Assembly: GCF_027925155.1 (NCBI RefSeq)
Contig: NZ_BSDY01000012.1
Location: 1-64,000 of the forward strand
DNA length: 64,000 nucleotides
Direction: 5' to 3'
Source of the DNA: Propionigenium maris DSM 9537
GTDB taxonomy: Bacteria > Fusobacteriota > Fusobacteriia > Fusobacteriales > Fusobacteriaceae
Part shown: positions 7,503 through 15,599 of the stretch, piece after piece
Layout of the letters: each line of letters begins with the position of its first letter
Numbering within the stretch: position 1 is the stretch's first letter
The notes under the pieces: model-generated
Seen by the model: only the letters and a program-made list of their open reading frames with translations
What the model was told of the DNA's origin: nothing
Databases searched by the model: none
Position numbers and translations under genes: made by a program

Positions 7503-7658
7503 TCATGATAAAATTTTTTTTATTTTTTCTATTGTCTTTTTATCTTTCTTTTTTATTTTATTGTAGAAATTTTGCCTGCTTAAGCCCAACTTTTTATAAA
7601 GTTCTTTCATTGTATACCCCTTTGAATATGTCTTTGATTTAATTTCTAAAAGTTCCAT
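7503..7658 (-). CDS. Small HTH DNA-binding protein, Cro/excisionase-like
   Basis: ATG at 7658 has an ideal ribosome site (AAAAGGAGGAGCT) and opens a 51-residue frame. A helix-turn-helix is visible at about residues 17-38: MKELYKKLGLSRQNFYNKIK, followed by a very basic tail rich in Lys. It is divergent from the XRE-type gene at 7789, and the two flank shared operators, an arrangement like a phage cI/Cro or excisionase pair. It is the first gene behind a good promoter and precedes the recombinase gene. Which target it controls is inferred only from position. Confidence 0.65.
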   Translation of the reverse strand: MELLEIKSKTYSKGYTMKELYKKLGLSRQNFYNKIKKKDKKTIEKIKKILS

Positions 7659-7670
7659 AGCTCCTCCTTT

Positions 7671-7719
7671 TGTCAAACGTAACCACTAGAAGTATATCTC
7701 CTGGCGGTTACATTTGTCA
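7671..7719. promoter_or_regulatory. Operators O2 and O3 over the divergent promoter
   Basis: TGTCAAACGTAACC (7671-7684) and GGTTACATTTGTCA (7706-7719) are inverted copies of one half-site motif, 21 bp apart. O3 overlaps the -35 region and O2 the expected start of the minus-strand promoter for the small HTH gene, so binding there would repress it. The same motif recurs at 7479-7500. Confidence 0.65.
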
Positions 7720-7720
7720 A
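7691..7720 (-). promoter_or_regulatory. Strong sigma-70-type promoter for the element's minus-strand genes
   Basis: On the minus strand TTGACA (7720-7715) and TATACT (7696-7691) are separated by 18 bp. Transcription would begin near 7684, about 26 bp before the small HTH gene's ATG, and the operator half sites overlap it on both sides. Confidence 0.7.
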
Positions 7721-7788
7721 AGGTTTTTTTTATAAAATTTTAAATTTAGCAACACTTGGTGTATATTTTAAAGGTGAGGTGTTTAAAT

Positions 7789-8415
7789 ATGTATGAAGTT
7801 AATGAAGAAAAAAGAATAGAATTAGGTAAAATTTTAAAGAAGAAAAGGCTTGAAAAAAATTATGGATTAAATCAGTTTTCCATTAAAACAGGGGTCAATA
7901 AGTCTATACTTTCTAGATTAGAAAGTGGAAGTGTACTCAAAATAAATCCTTTTATGCTTAAAGATATAGCTAAAGGATTAGCTATTGATTATAAAGATTT
8001 ATATAAAATAGTTGGATATCTTGAAGAAAATGATTATGTATTTGATAATGAAGGAAAAGTTTATTTTGAAGAGCTTGCGGAAACAGATGAAATAATTAAT
8101 CGTTCTTATGAGTTGATTAAGCATTTAAAAGAAGTTCTAACTAATAATGAAAAATTTATTGAAGATCTAAAGAAAATGCAAAATAATGCAGCTTCCTCTG
8201 AATTAATTGAAATTCATCAAAGACAAATTGATAGAATGAAGCCAAGCATTAAAGATGCTGAAAATAGAATCAAGAATGAAGAATACATATTGAGTTTATA
8301 TCATAGAATTAGAGAGCTCCAAGGAATTGCACTGCATGGTCAAAAATTTTATCATGATAATATTGATAGAATTAAAGCTTTAGATGAATTAGAAAAATCA
8401 AATAAAAAGAAATGA
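7789..8415 (+). CDS. XRE-family repressor, probable element master regulator
   Basis: The N-terminal XRE helix-turn-helix domain spans about residues 8-65: LGKILKKKRLEKNYGLNQFS, then KTGVNKSILSRLESG with the typical SxLSRLExG recognition helix, then a helix ending LYKIVGYLEEN. The remaining 130 residues are a long coiled-coil region without a peptidase motif. The frame is open from 7756, but the ATG at 7789 follows AAGGTGAGGTGTTTAAAT and gives a normal N-terminus. It is divergent from the small HTH gene with operators in between, as in phage immunity regions. It could also regulate the cargo genes downstream. Confidence 0.75.
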   Translation: MYEVNEEKRIELGKILKKKRLEKNYGLNQFSIKTGVNKSILSRLESGSVLKINPFMLKDIAKGLAIDYKDLYKIVGYLEENDYVFDNEGKVYFEELAETDEIINRSYELIKHLKEVLTNNEKFIEDLKKMQNNAASSELIEIHQRQIDRMKPSIKDAENRIKNEEYILSLYHRIRELQGIALHGQKFYHDNIDRIKALDELEKSNKKK

Positions 8416-8501
8416 AGCTTAGCCTCCCTGAAACCACAGTAAAAAATGGAGATCTATACCACGAATGTGTAAGGTTAGTCAAAGTTATATCAGTTTTGTA
8501 A
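8412..8501 (+). CDS. Possible 29-residue peptide overlapping the repressor stop
   Basis: An ATG overlaps the repressor's TGA (ATGA) and opens a 29-codon frame starting MKLSLPETTVKNGDLYHECV and ending at TAA 8501. There is no clear ribosome site, so translation would depend on coupling to the repressor. It may well be a chance frame in the 120-bp gap before the cargo genes. Confidence 0.25.
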   Translation: MKLSLPETTVKNGDLYHECVRLVKVISVL

Positions 8502-8535
8502 ATGAAAAAAAATTTAATCGGAGGTTGGGATATTA

Positions 8536-9600
8536 ATGGACTATAGAGCATTAAATAATATAAATTTAAAACATTCTATTGTACATATACTAAATAATAG
8601 AGAAGATGATATTAAACTAAGCAATTATCCTCTTAATTTAAATACTAAAGTAGAAGAACTTTTACTTTCTCACATAAATTCCTCTATAAGTGGAGATAAA
8701 AGTCGTGTTGGAAACTTTGACTCACGTTCTCATGTAAAAGATCTTTGTAATGAAACTTTTGAAAATAATGATAAATTCATAGAAAAATCTATAGGATTGG
8801 CACAAAAACTCTTTTCTCAAATGAAAAGAGGTAGCACAATTTCTCCAGCAAACTTCATTATTTGTTTACTTGAAGCAAATAATAGGCAATTAATAGCTCT
8901 ACTAAAGTTGGATTTTAAAGAAATCTTTGAAACTCAAGAGATAGAACATGAGGATGGTCTAGAAATAAATATTGTCAATGCTGGAACTGGTTTGCCATCT
9001 CAAGATCAAAAACTCCAAAAATGTGCTTTTTATTGGGAGGAAATTTCAGAAGAAGACGAACAACATGGAAGAGACTACGATATAATACTTTTGGATAAAC
9101 AACGAAGAAAACAAAGCGATACTGATATTGCTGGATTTTTCATGAACTTTTTAGAGTGTAGCCTAGTTGAAAATAATACAGATCGAACGAAAGAATTTGT
9201 TAATCAAACAAAGAAATTTTTAAACAAGTTGTATAAAGAAGATCCTGAAGGAAAGAAGATTAAGATAGACCTTTTATGCGAAACTATTAAAAATAGTGAA
9301 CAGTTAAATATTCACACTTTCTCTAATTTAATTTTTGGAGAAGAGGAATCTTCGGAGAAAACAAATTATCTTGAATTAATGTCTAAAAAAGTAAAAGACT
9401 TAGAATTTCAAGTTGACAAAGATTGGGTTAAAGATAATGTAAAGAAAAAAGTTATTAAAGTTAGAGGAGAGGACATTAAGATTACTTTACCTTATGGAAT
9501 TTCTAATGACCCTAAAAAATTTGAGATCACTAAAAATAAAGAAACTTCAAACTACGATATTACTATTAAAAACGTACAATACGATAGTGAGATTAGATAG
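8536..9600 (+). CDS. Nucleoid-associated protein, NdpA/YejK family
   Basis: YejK/NdpA proteins are nucleoid-bound, of uncertain role. This 354-residue protein matches in three places: the opening strand NLKHSIVHILN, where the family has an I-x-x-I-H-x-L pattern; the central helix DIAGFFMNFLECS, close to the E. coli ADFFMDFLGAS; and the C-terminal strands DIKITLPYGI and YDITIKNVQ, matching the family's end. It is acidic in the middle. ATG at 8536 follows CGGAGGTTGGGATATTA. The gene is only 12 bp before a membrane-anchored protein in the same direction, so both act together. In this element it is unlikely to be housekeeping; sensing foreign DNA is an inference. Confidence 0.75.
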   Translation: MDYRALNNINLKHSIVHILNNREDDIKLSNYPLNLNTKVEELLLSHINSSISGDKSRVGNFDSRSHVKDLCNETFENNDKFIEKSIGLAQKLFSQMKRGSTISPANFIICLLEANNRQLIALLKLDFKEIFETQEIEHEDGLEINIVNAGTGLPSQDQKLQKCAFYWEEISEEDEQHGRDYDIILLDKQRRKQSDTDIAGFFMNFLECSLVENNTDRTKEFVNQTKKFLNKLYKEDPEGKKIKIDLLCETIKNSEQLNIHTFSNLIFGEEESSEKTNYLELMSKKVKDLEFQVDKDWVKDNVKKKVIKVRGEDIKITLPYGISNDPKKFEITKNKETSNYDITIKNVQYDSEIR

Positions 9601-9612
9601 AAGGGAAGAATT

Positions 9613-11103
9613 ATGGAAAAAATCTTAGGACAAATCAATAAAACTCTTAATTTGAAAGAGATGGAATTAGTCCAACACAAGGACTCTTTTTCATATGAAA
9701 AAATATACACTTCAGATTTTATAGAAGAGATTTTTTCTCAATTAAAGGAAATTCAAAATGAATCTTTAAAAATTTTTATTGGTGGTTATCCTATTGAGAG
9801 TGAAACTGCTCAAAATACTATTTTTGAAGGTGAACCTTTAAAAATAGAGTTACGTTTTTCAAAAAAAAATATTTTTTCTACTCTTTTTCCAGACGAAGAT
9901 TTTGATAATTATACTTTCCAAGTTTTTAAAGATCTGAAAAAAATAGAAAAAAAGATTAATCCATATAATTTAAAGTTATTTGAACAAAATTTTTTTAAAA
10001 CTCGAAAGAAATGTATTAATCTTTTGATTGAAGATGATATATATATTGAAAATGATTATCTTGTATTCATTAGCTTAAATAATTGCTCTGCTATTACTTC
10101 TTTTTTTAATTATGAAAAAAGATTAGAATTTATTGAGTCTATAATTGAAACTAGAGAAGATTATTGTCATTGGACAGAAGGGACTTCAAACCTCATTCCT
10201 GAAGTCTTTAAATTTCATTTTGAAAACAACAAGTTTCATACAAACTCAGAATTAGAAGTTTTATTTAATGCTTCTCTTGTAAATTGTATTATTGCTTATT
10301 TAGCCAATTTCACCAAAAAAAATGATGTTGATAGTGAGCTAACCCAGCACAGTTACTTTGTAGGTAAAAAGAAAATAGGGATAAAAGCAAAAAAATCGAT
10401 ACCCGATATAACAGAAGCACTTTATTTATTCAAACTCTATAGATGGGCTTATGAAAGCAAAACATATGAACGTTTAGGCGTTATAAGAAATGTCGTTTCA
10501 GTTTTCCTTTGTAATGGAAATGAAGATTCAAATTATTTTTCTTTACTTAAAACAGCTGAAAAAATTTATCAGTCTTCTCAAAATAATTATGATGTTTATT
10601 TGAATGAGAAAGTGGATAATTATTTTTTAGAGTTACGTAAATTTAATGAAGAAATAGAAAAAAAATCTACTCAAATTTCTGAAAGTATTAGCTCCATTAT
10701 TGAATCTATGAATAAAAATTTTCTTGCATTAACAGCTACAATTGTAGCTATTGGCTTTAGTTATTCTAAGCTGGAAAATTTAAATTTGAAATTAATTAGA
10801 GTTATTGCATTAATTTATAGAATTTATATTCTAATTACATCGCTATACTCCTTTACCTATTATTATAACAAAGTTAATATTATAAAAAAAAGTTATGATA
10901 ATCAAAAGAATGAGGTAAAAAAATTCTTAAGAGACTCTGACATACCCAAAGATAATGAAAGCTCAGTGGAAATGTCTAAAGGTATATTTAAAATTTATCT
11001 AAATATTTCTATCTTTATTGTTTTCTTTCTTATCCTATCATCTATAGGATTATATTTATATCCTAAAAAATTAGAAACATTTCTTTCAATTATTTTTTCT
11101 TAA
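9613..11103 (+). CDS. Unknown protein with large cytosolic part and C-terminal membrane helices
   Basis: This 496-residue protein has no recognised family. Residues 1 to about 345 are soluble and mixed alpha/beta, rich in Phe, Asn and Glu. A coiled-coil-like stretch (EEIEKKSTQISESISSIIES) leads into probable membrane helices: two near residues 370-425 (LALTATIVAIGFSY; VIALIYRIYILITSLYSFTYYY) and one near 460-488 (IFKIYLNISIFIVFFLILSS), the first pair perhaps forming a hairpin. A basic loop separates them. It follows the NdpA-like gene by 12 bp with AGAAGGGAAGAATT before the ATG, and a strong terminator follows. The layout, soluble sensor plus membrane effector, resembles two-gene abortive-infection systems, but this is inference. 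Confidence 0.7.
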   Translation: MEKILGQINKTLNLKEMELVQHKDSFSYEKIYTSDFIEEIFSQLKEIQNESLKIFIGGYPIESETAQNTIFEGEPLKIELRFSKKNIFSTLFPDEDFDNYTFQVFKDLKKIEKKINPYNLKLFEQNFFKTRKKCINLLIEDDIYIENDYLVFISLNNCSAITSFFNYEKRLEFIESIIETREDYCHWTEGTSNLIPEVFKFHFENNKFHTNSELEVLFNASLVNCIIAYLANFTKKNDVDSELTQHSYFVGKKKIGIKAKKSIPDITEALYLFKLYRWAYESKTYERLGVIRNVVSVFLCNGNEDSNYFSLLKTAEKIYQSSQNNYDVYLNEKVDNYFLELRKFNEEIEKKSTQISESISSIIESMNKNFLALTATIVAIGFSYSKLENLNLKLIRVIALIYRIYILITSLYSFTYYYNKVNIIKKSYDNQKNEVKKFLRDSDIPKDNESSVEMSKGIFKIYLNISIFIVFFLILSSIGLYLYPKKLETFLSIIFS

Positions 11104-11129
11104 AAAGCAGGGATTAATCCCTGCTTTTT
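11102..11129 (+). terminator. Terminator of the two-gene cargo module
   Basis: AAAAAGCAGGG, ATTAAT, CCCTGCTTTTT is a near-perfect hairpin starting in the stop codon of the membrane protein gene, followed by TCTC. The symmetrical A and T flanks would also let it work on the other strand. Confidence 0.85.
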
Positions 11130-11291
11130 CTCTTTACATATTCGCACAATAGTCCATCAAAATCTAAATGCCATTCCCCTTATTCTCCAATAATACAGGC
11201 TGCTTGATATTGAAGTCCTCCTGGAACCTCTTAAGTGGACAGCTCTATGTGCCTTTTCTATTTAAGTCTACCATCCAATTATACCACCAAT
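11130..11291. other. Right flank of the accessory element, no intact gene
   Basis: No intact gene is seen. On the minus strand a short protein-like run (RFQEDFNIKQPVLLENKGNG, then a stop) suggests the end of a broken gene. The right junction of the accessory element should lie here or just beyond, because base composition changes between 11,100 and 11,325. No convincing att repeat could be picked out by eye. Confidence 0.4.
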
Positions 11292-11318
11292 AAAAAAAGG
11301 AACCTAGTCAGGCCCCTA
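11292..11318 (-). terminator. Terminator of the O-methyltransferase gene
   Basis: On the minus strand GGGGCCT and AGGTTCC pair (two G-U pairs) around GACT, followed by seven T. It lies just after the methyltransferase stop codon. Confidence 0.6.
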
Positions 11319-11324
11319 TTTTAT

Positions 11325-11966
11325 TTAACTTTTTTCACGTCGTAAAAGACCAACACCATCTCCAAATGGCATCAAGGTAAATCTTGGATGCTCAGCATAT
11401 AGATAGTCTATAAACTCATCCAGCTTTCTTACGATGGTTTTAAACCTCTTTGGGTACTCCTTATAGAGGTATCCCCTGAACATGATGTTGTCTATGAAGA
11501 CCATTCCACCATCAGCCAAAAGCTTGTAGGAATCATCAAAGAACTTTCTGTACTGTCCCTTGGAAGCATCTATGAAGATGAAGTCATACTTCTCATCCAG
11601 CTTCTCTATCTCCTCAGTGGCATCTCCCAGGATCTGGGTTACCCTCTCAGATACTCCTGCCCTTTCAAAGTTCTCCTTGGCCTGCTTGTATCTCTCCTCA
11701 TCTATCTCCAGGGTAGTAAGCCTCCCTCCGTACTTCTCGCATGCGTTGAGCATAAGAGTTCCCGAGTAACCGATGGCTGTTCCCACCTCCAGGATATTTG
11801 TAGTTTCATTTATATCCACCATAAACTCCAGATACTTAGCTACCTCCTTGGTAACGATGGGTACATTGTGCTCCTCAGCAAATGCCTCCATCTCAAGGAT
11901 CACAGGGTTTCCTTCCTTTATTTTTCCGATTATATATTCATTGGCACTTTTTAATTCATCTAGCAT
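11325..11966 (-). CDS. trmR: SAM-dependent O-methyltransferase, TrmR/YrrM-like
   Basis: This class I methyltransferase probably methylates 5-hydroxyuridine at the wobble position of tRNA, as B. subtilis TrmR does. The SAM loop ILEVGTAIGYSG is at residues 58-69, the metal-binding region FIDASKGQY at 131-139 and FIDN at 157-160, all typical of the COMT-like family. The 213-residue length is normal for it. ATG at 11966 follows AAAGGAAAATAAAC. It is a stand-alone chromosomal gene with its own terminator. Related COMT-like enzymes methylate catechols, so the tRNA role is likely but not certain. Confidence 0.75.
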   Translation of the reverse strand: MLDELKSANEYIIGKIKEGNPVILEMEAFAEEHNVPIVTKEVAKYLEFMVDINETTNILEVGTAIGYSGTLMLNACEKYGGRLTTLEIDEERYKQAKENFERAGVSERVTQILGDATEEIEKLDEKYDFIFIDASKGQYRKFFDDSYKLLADGGMVFIDNIMFRGYLYKEYPKRFKTIVRKLDEFIDYLYAEHPRFTLMPFGDGVGLLRREKS

Positions 11967-12534
11967 GTTTATTTTCCTTTCTTTTCAAATTATTTCAACT
12001 AAAACTTCTACTTCCTTCATCATAAATAAATTCCAAAGTTAGAGTCTATTTTGTTCATTCTTGCCTTGACGCAAGAACGAACCAAGAAAGTCAAGATCCC
12101 TCAAATGTCTCATAGGTAAAGCATTCATCTACGCCCTTTGAAAGCTACACTCTTAACTCTGATAGTTAAAACTATTGCACAACGTTATGAAAACTTATTC
12201 TGCTTAACGGGCTAGCGATACCTTCCCGACAAAGTCTTTATCGACTTGAGGGATCGGTATAATTTTTTCAGCTGACTGCAGGCAGTCGTCCTGCTCCACA
12301 TTAAATATCTACTTCGACTCGTCACACAAATTAGGTTCTATCTAGAGCCTTTAAAAAGAGTCGCTTAATTTGACTTACCTCAAAAGACTATTGCCGAAAG
12401 CCTTGAACTTTTGTGAAAAATAAGGTGTTAACTTTAACGGCTATATTTTTCCACAACGCTTGTGTTGAAGGTACCTTTTGTTTCAAGACAAAAGGTACAG
12501 TTTCAATTATTATTAAGTAGATTTAAGAAAATTA
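11967..12534. other. Long intergenic region with repeat-like sequence
   Basis: No gene is visible on either strand. The stretch 12095-12255 is bounded by GATCCCTCAA and its inverse TTGAGGGATC. The part from about 12270 to 12498 is a diverged member of the repeat family seen at 16122 and 26762: it keeps CTGCAGGCAGTCGTC, ATTGCCGAAAGCCTTGA and TTTCAAGACAAAAGGTA. It ends in the hairpin at 12471-12498. Confidence 0.5.
12471..12498. terminator. Strong hairpin GTACCTTTTGT / ACAAAAGGTAC
   Basis: An 11-bp perfect stem around TTCAAG, 37 bp after the rsmB stop on the minus strand. There is no long T run, so it could be a weak terminator or part of the dispersed repeat. The related copies at 16324 and 27040 have the same TTTGTATCAAGACAAA core. 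Confidence 0.45.
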
Positions 12535-13842
12535 CTAGCTATTTTTCTTAAACTTTATAATATAGAACCCGTCTAAATGCTCCTCAGTGTAGTCGATGTT
12601 GAATCCACCAAGGTGATCAAACTTCCCCTTTATATTTCCAGGAAGCTCAATAGACACAGCTTCAAAGTTAGGATTCTCAGCCAGGAACTTAGCTGCATTG
12701 TCGGTATTCTCCTCCTTGAAGATAGTGCAGGTACTGTATACCAGCTCTCCTCCTACCTTTAATACCTTGGATGCTGCTGTAAGGATCTCATATTGAAGGT
12801 TAGCAAGCTCCTCTACACTCTCCATATCCTTGTTGTATAGAGCCTCTGGTTTCTTTCTGATTACTCCGTATCCGCTACATGGAGCATCTACTAAAATCTT
12901 ATCAAACTCGGTATTCAACTCAGCCACCTCTCTGGCGTCCAGCTTCTTAGCCTCTACAATCTCCACACCCATCCTCTTGGCACTTCTTCTTATAAGTCTT
13001 ACCTTGTGGTTGTGGATATCTAGGGATGTAATAGTCCCCTCATTTTTCATATCCTCTGCAAGGACCATGGACTTTGTTCCCGGTGCACTGCAGGTATCCA
13101 GAACTCTCTCTCCAGCCTTGGCTCCAAGGGTTCTTGCAGCCAGGAAGGAAGCTCCGTCCTGAGGTACTATCTTTCCGCTCTTAAATTCCGGTGTATCGAT
13201 AAGACTTCCAGAATCAAGGTAGTACACTCCCCCCTCTATATACTTAATTATCTTTATATTCTTTCTGTCCAGGAACTCCTCAAACTCCTCCTCGCTGTAC
13301 TTGAGGGTATTTACCCTTACAGACATTGAAGGTATCCTCTTGTATGACTTAAGAACCTCCTCGGCTTCTTCCCCATACTCAGCCACTACCTTCTCATAGA
13401 ACCATCTAGGGTATGAATAGAAGATATCCAGGGCATCATTTTCTCTCAGGAAGTTCTCCTCCTCCTCCATCTCTCTGAAGAAGTTTCTCAGGATTCCGTT
13501 TACAAATCCTCCCACATAGGTTCCCAGCTTCTCATTGGTAAGCTCCGTTGCCTCCCATGCAATACCTGCCTCATCTGAGTTCATGAAGTATGCCTGGTAC
13601 ATAGACAGTCTCAGCATATTTCTCAGCCATCTTCTGTGTACCTTCTTGGATCTTTTATCTATCTGATAGTCAAGGAAGATCAGGTTTCTTATTACCCCGT
13701 AGAATACCTCTGTTATAAAGGCCTTCTCCCCTCTGGTAAGCTCATGTCCGTGCTCCCTGAAGTAGTCGTTAAGAAGAAGGTTTGAGTACTTTCCCTCCTC
13801 AAATTCCATAAGAAGTTTTACTATTCTTACTTTTATGTTCAA
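12535..13842 (-). CDS. rsmB: 16S rRNA (cytosine-967-C5)-methyltransferase RsmB
   Basis: RsmB methylates C967 of 16S rRNA using SAM. The N-terminal NusB-like domain occupies residues 1 to about 130, followed by the methyltransferase domain. Motif I LDTCSAPGTKS is at 248-258, the second-cysteine motif DAPCSG at 319-324 (Cys322) and the STCT motif at 370-373 (Cys372), which are the two catalytic cysteines of m5C RNA methyltransferases. At 435 residues it is full length. The start is TTG at 13842 with AGAGGTGTAGAT before it. It stands alone between two long intergenic regions. Confidence 0.93.
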   Translation of the reverse strand: MNIKVRIVKLLMEFEEGKYSNLLLNDYFREHGHELTRGEKAFITEVFYGVIRNLIFLDYQIDKRSKKVHRRWLRNMLRLSMYQAYFMNSDEAGIAWEATELTNEKLGTYVGGFVNGILRNFFREMEEEENFLRENDALDIFYSYPRWFYEKVVAEYGEEAEEVLKSYKRIPSMSVRVNTLKYSEEEFEEFLDRKNIKIIKYIEGGVYYLDSGSLIDTPEFKSGKIVPQDGASFLAARTLGAKAGERVLDTCSAPGTKSMVLAEDMKNEGTITSLDIHNHKVRLIRRSAKRMGVEIVEAKKLDAREVAELNTEFDKILVDAPCSGYGVIRKKPEALYNKDMESVEELANLQYEILTAASKVLKVGGELVYSTCTIFKEENTDNAAKFLAENPNFEAVSIELPGNIKGKFDHLGGFNIDYTEEHLDGFYIIKFKKNS

Positions 13843-14375
13843 ATCTACACCTCTTTCAAAAAATTTTAATTTAACTTATACATTATATCTCAAATGTTGA
13901 TTTAAGTAAAATAATTTCCCTACTTTCTCTTCCTATTAAAGGAACACCTTAAAAACCCTCTATTCCTTAATAAAATAGCCCTTTAATCCATTCTTTAGCC
14001 ACAACTCTACATAGATTACCGTATCTGCTTACACAATAGATTTTTAGTCGTCGGCTATTAAACTCCATATTTCTTTATAAATAAGTTTTCTCCCCTCTTT
14101 ATATCGATCTAGCTTTGTACTCAATCGTAGACTAGGCCGTTCTGCAAGTTAAGTTCCGCAGTGGTAGACTACTCTTTTTCCAACAGGAGCGAGGACTGTA
14201 GCTTATGAAGGCCGTAAACTAATAAGTCTACTTACTAAGAAATTATAAAGAGGGGCACATTTTCTTTGGTTCGTTTCTTTTAGGTGACAAAAGAAATGAA
14301 CATTTTTTCCTTAGAGATTAAAGAAATTACCACAAATTAACTCTTAGAGTGTTTTGACCATACTCTATATTAGTA
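13843..14375. other. Long intergenic region with an inverted-repeat-bounded element
   Basis: No gene is visible. The segment 14092-14255 is bounded by CCCCTCTTTATA and its exact inverse TATAAAGAGGGG (12 bp). Read on the minus strand, its interior resembles the interior of 12095-12255 (for example TACGGCCTTCATAAGCTAC versus TACGCCCTTTGAAAGCTAC). The right part contains a TTTCTTTTAGGTGACAAAAGAAA hairpin-like sequence, split here by its centre. Confidence 0.45.
14092..14255. repeat. 164-bp element with 12-bp terminal inverted repeats
   Basis: The ends CCCCTCTTTATA (14092-14103) and TATAAAGAGGGG (14244-14255) are exact inverse copies. No open reading frame lies between them. Size and ends are compatible with a miniature inverted-repeat element or a large structured RNA. 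A related 161-bp segment occurs at 12095-12255 with different ends. Confidence 0.4.
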
Positions 14376-14402
14376 ATAAAAAAGCAGACCCAAAGGCCTG
14401 CT
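14376..14402 (-). terminator. Terminator of the class V aminotransferase gene
   Basis: On the minus strand AGCAGGCC pairs with GGTCTGCT around TTTG, followed by TTTTTATT. It sits 10 bp after the stop codon. Confidence 0.75.
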
Positions 14403-14411
14403 CCTTATCTT

Positions 14412-15542
14412 CTATTTTAGGTTCTCCAGAAAGCTCTTCTCCATACCAGGCTTTACAGAAACTCCCAGCTTAACAAGGGTCTTCTCCAGAGCATTGAGCA
14501 CATAGATCAGTTTAGCCCTGTCACACCCCTCTCCCATGTGTCCTACCCTAAATACCCTGCCGGCGAGATACCCAAAGGCCCCAGCTATCATAAGGTTGTA
14601 ATCCTTAAGGAGAGCGTTATTGATCTCCTCAAAGGTGGTTCCCTCTGGCACCCTTATCACACTCACAGTATTGGCCCAGGAATCCTTCGTATAGAGCTCC
14701 AGTCCCCCGGTTCTGATGGCTTTCCTGAAGGCCTCTCCATACCTTTTGTGCTTAGCTGCTGCATCCTCCTCCAGGAGGTTGTCCACAGCAACCCTGAGCC
14801 CCTCTATATCGCTTATTGGCATGGTATAGGGGAACCACTTCTTCTCATAGTAATCCCTCCATATCCCCAGATTGCAATAGAACCCGGCTACTGGGGTATT
14901 CCTCTCCTCTACAGCCCTCCACACATCCTCACTTATGGAGAGAAAGGTCAGTCCCGGAGGTGCTGAGAGAGCCTTCTGGCTTCCTCCCAGGCATATATCG
15001 ATCCTCCACTCATCCACCCGTATCTCATGTCCCCCGGTGGATGCCACTGCATCTACTACAGTTATTATTCCTTTAGACTTTAACATAGGGCAGATCTTCT
15101 CTATGGGATTTAGCACTCCGCTGGGAGTATCGCAGTGGACCACAGTTGCATACTTAAAGTCCGAGTCCTTTTGAAGAAACTCCTCCAGCTCCCCTATATC
15201 TATTCCTCTCTCTCGGTCTCCCCTGAAGTAGATTGCCTCTGCCCCGTACATCTTGGCAAAGTCACCAAATCCCTCTCCGAAGATTCCGTTATCTATTATA
15301 AGAACCCTGTCCCCGGGCTCTGTTAGGGTAGCACAGGCTGCCTCCAGTCCCAGTATTCCCTCACCAGAGAGTATCCTTACATCTCCCTGGGTTCCTATCA
15401 TCTTCCCCAGCCTCCCGCAGGTCTCCCTGTAGAACCCATAGAAGTTCAGGTCCAGGTCTGGGTTGGTGCACTCCCTTGCCCTTGCCATCCTTACATTTTC
15501 TCTCACACTGGTAGGTCCAGGTGTCATTATCACTGGTATCAT
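14412..15542 (-). CDS. Class V aminotransferase, alanine-glyoxylate / serine-pyruvate type
   Basis: A PLP-dependent aminotransferase that moves amino groups between small acids, for example from alanine or serine to glyoxylate or pyruvate. Visible features, numbered from the longest frame, are the phosphate-binding SGEGILGLEAA (64-74), the cofactor aspartate in VVDAVAS (Asp169) and the PLP lysine in GGSQKALSAPPG (Lys195). Length is normal for the family. The frame opens with a TTG at 15557, but ATG at 15542 is best placed behind GAGGGGGATGGAT and gives the usual MIPVIMTPGPT start. No neighbour reveals the substrate. A phosphonate-type (PhnW-like) specificity cannot be excluded. Confidence 0.82.
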   Translation of the reverse strand: MIPVIMTPGPTSVRENVRMARARECTNPDLDLNFYGFYRETCGRLGKMIGTQGDVRILSGEGILGLEAACATLTEPGDRVLIIDNGIFGEGFGDFAKMYGAEAIYFRGDRERGIDIGELEEFLQKDSDFKYATVVHCDTPSGVLNPIEKICPMLKSKGIITVVDAVASTGGHEIRVDEWRIDICLGGSQKALSAPPGLTFLSISEDVWRAVEERNTPVAGFYCNLGIWRDYYEKKWFPYTMPISDIEGLRVAVDNLLEEDAAAKHKRYGEAFRKAIRTGGLELYTKDSWANTVSVIRVPEGTTFEEINNALLKDYNLMIAGAFGYLAGRVFRVGHMGEGCDRAKLIYVLNALEKTLVKLGVSVKPGMEKSFLENLK

Positions 15543-15599
15543 ATCCATCCCCCTCAAAAAACCTTTTCCCCAATTATATCCTTATTTTCACCCTCATCC

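Noticed and set aside
9613..11103. Kiwa-type defence (KwaA/KwaB)
   Set aside because: Kiwa has a small four-helix membrane protein followed by a DUF4868 protein; here the soluble partner is NdpA-like and the membrane protein has a large unrelated cytosolic part.
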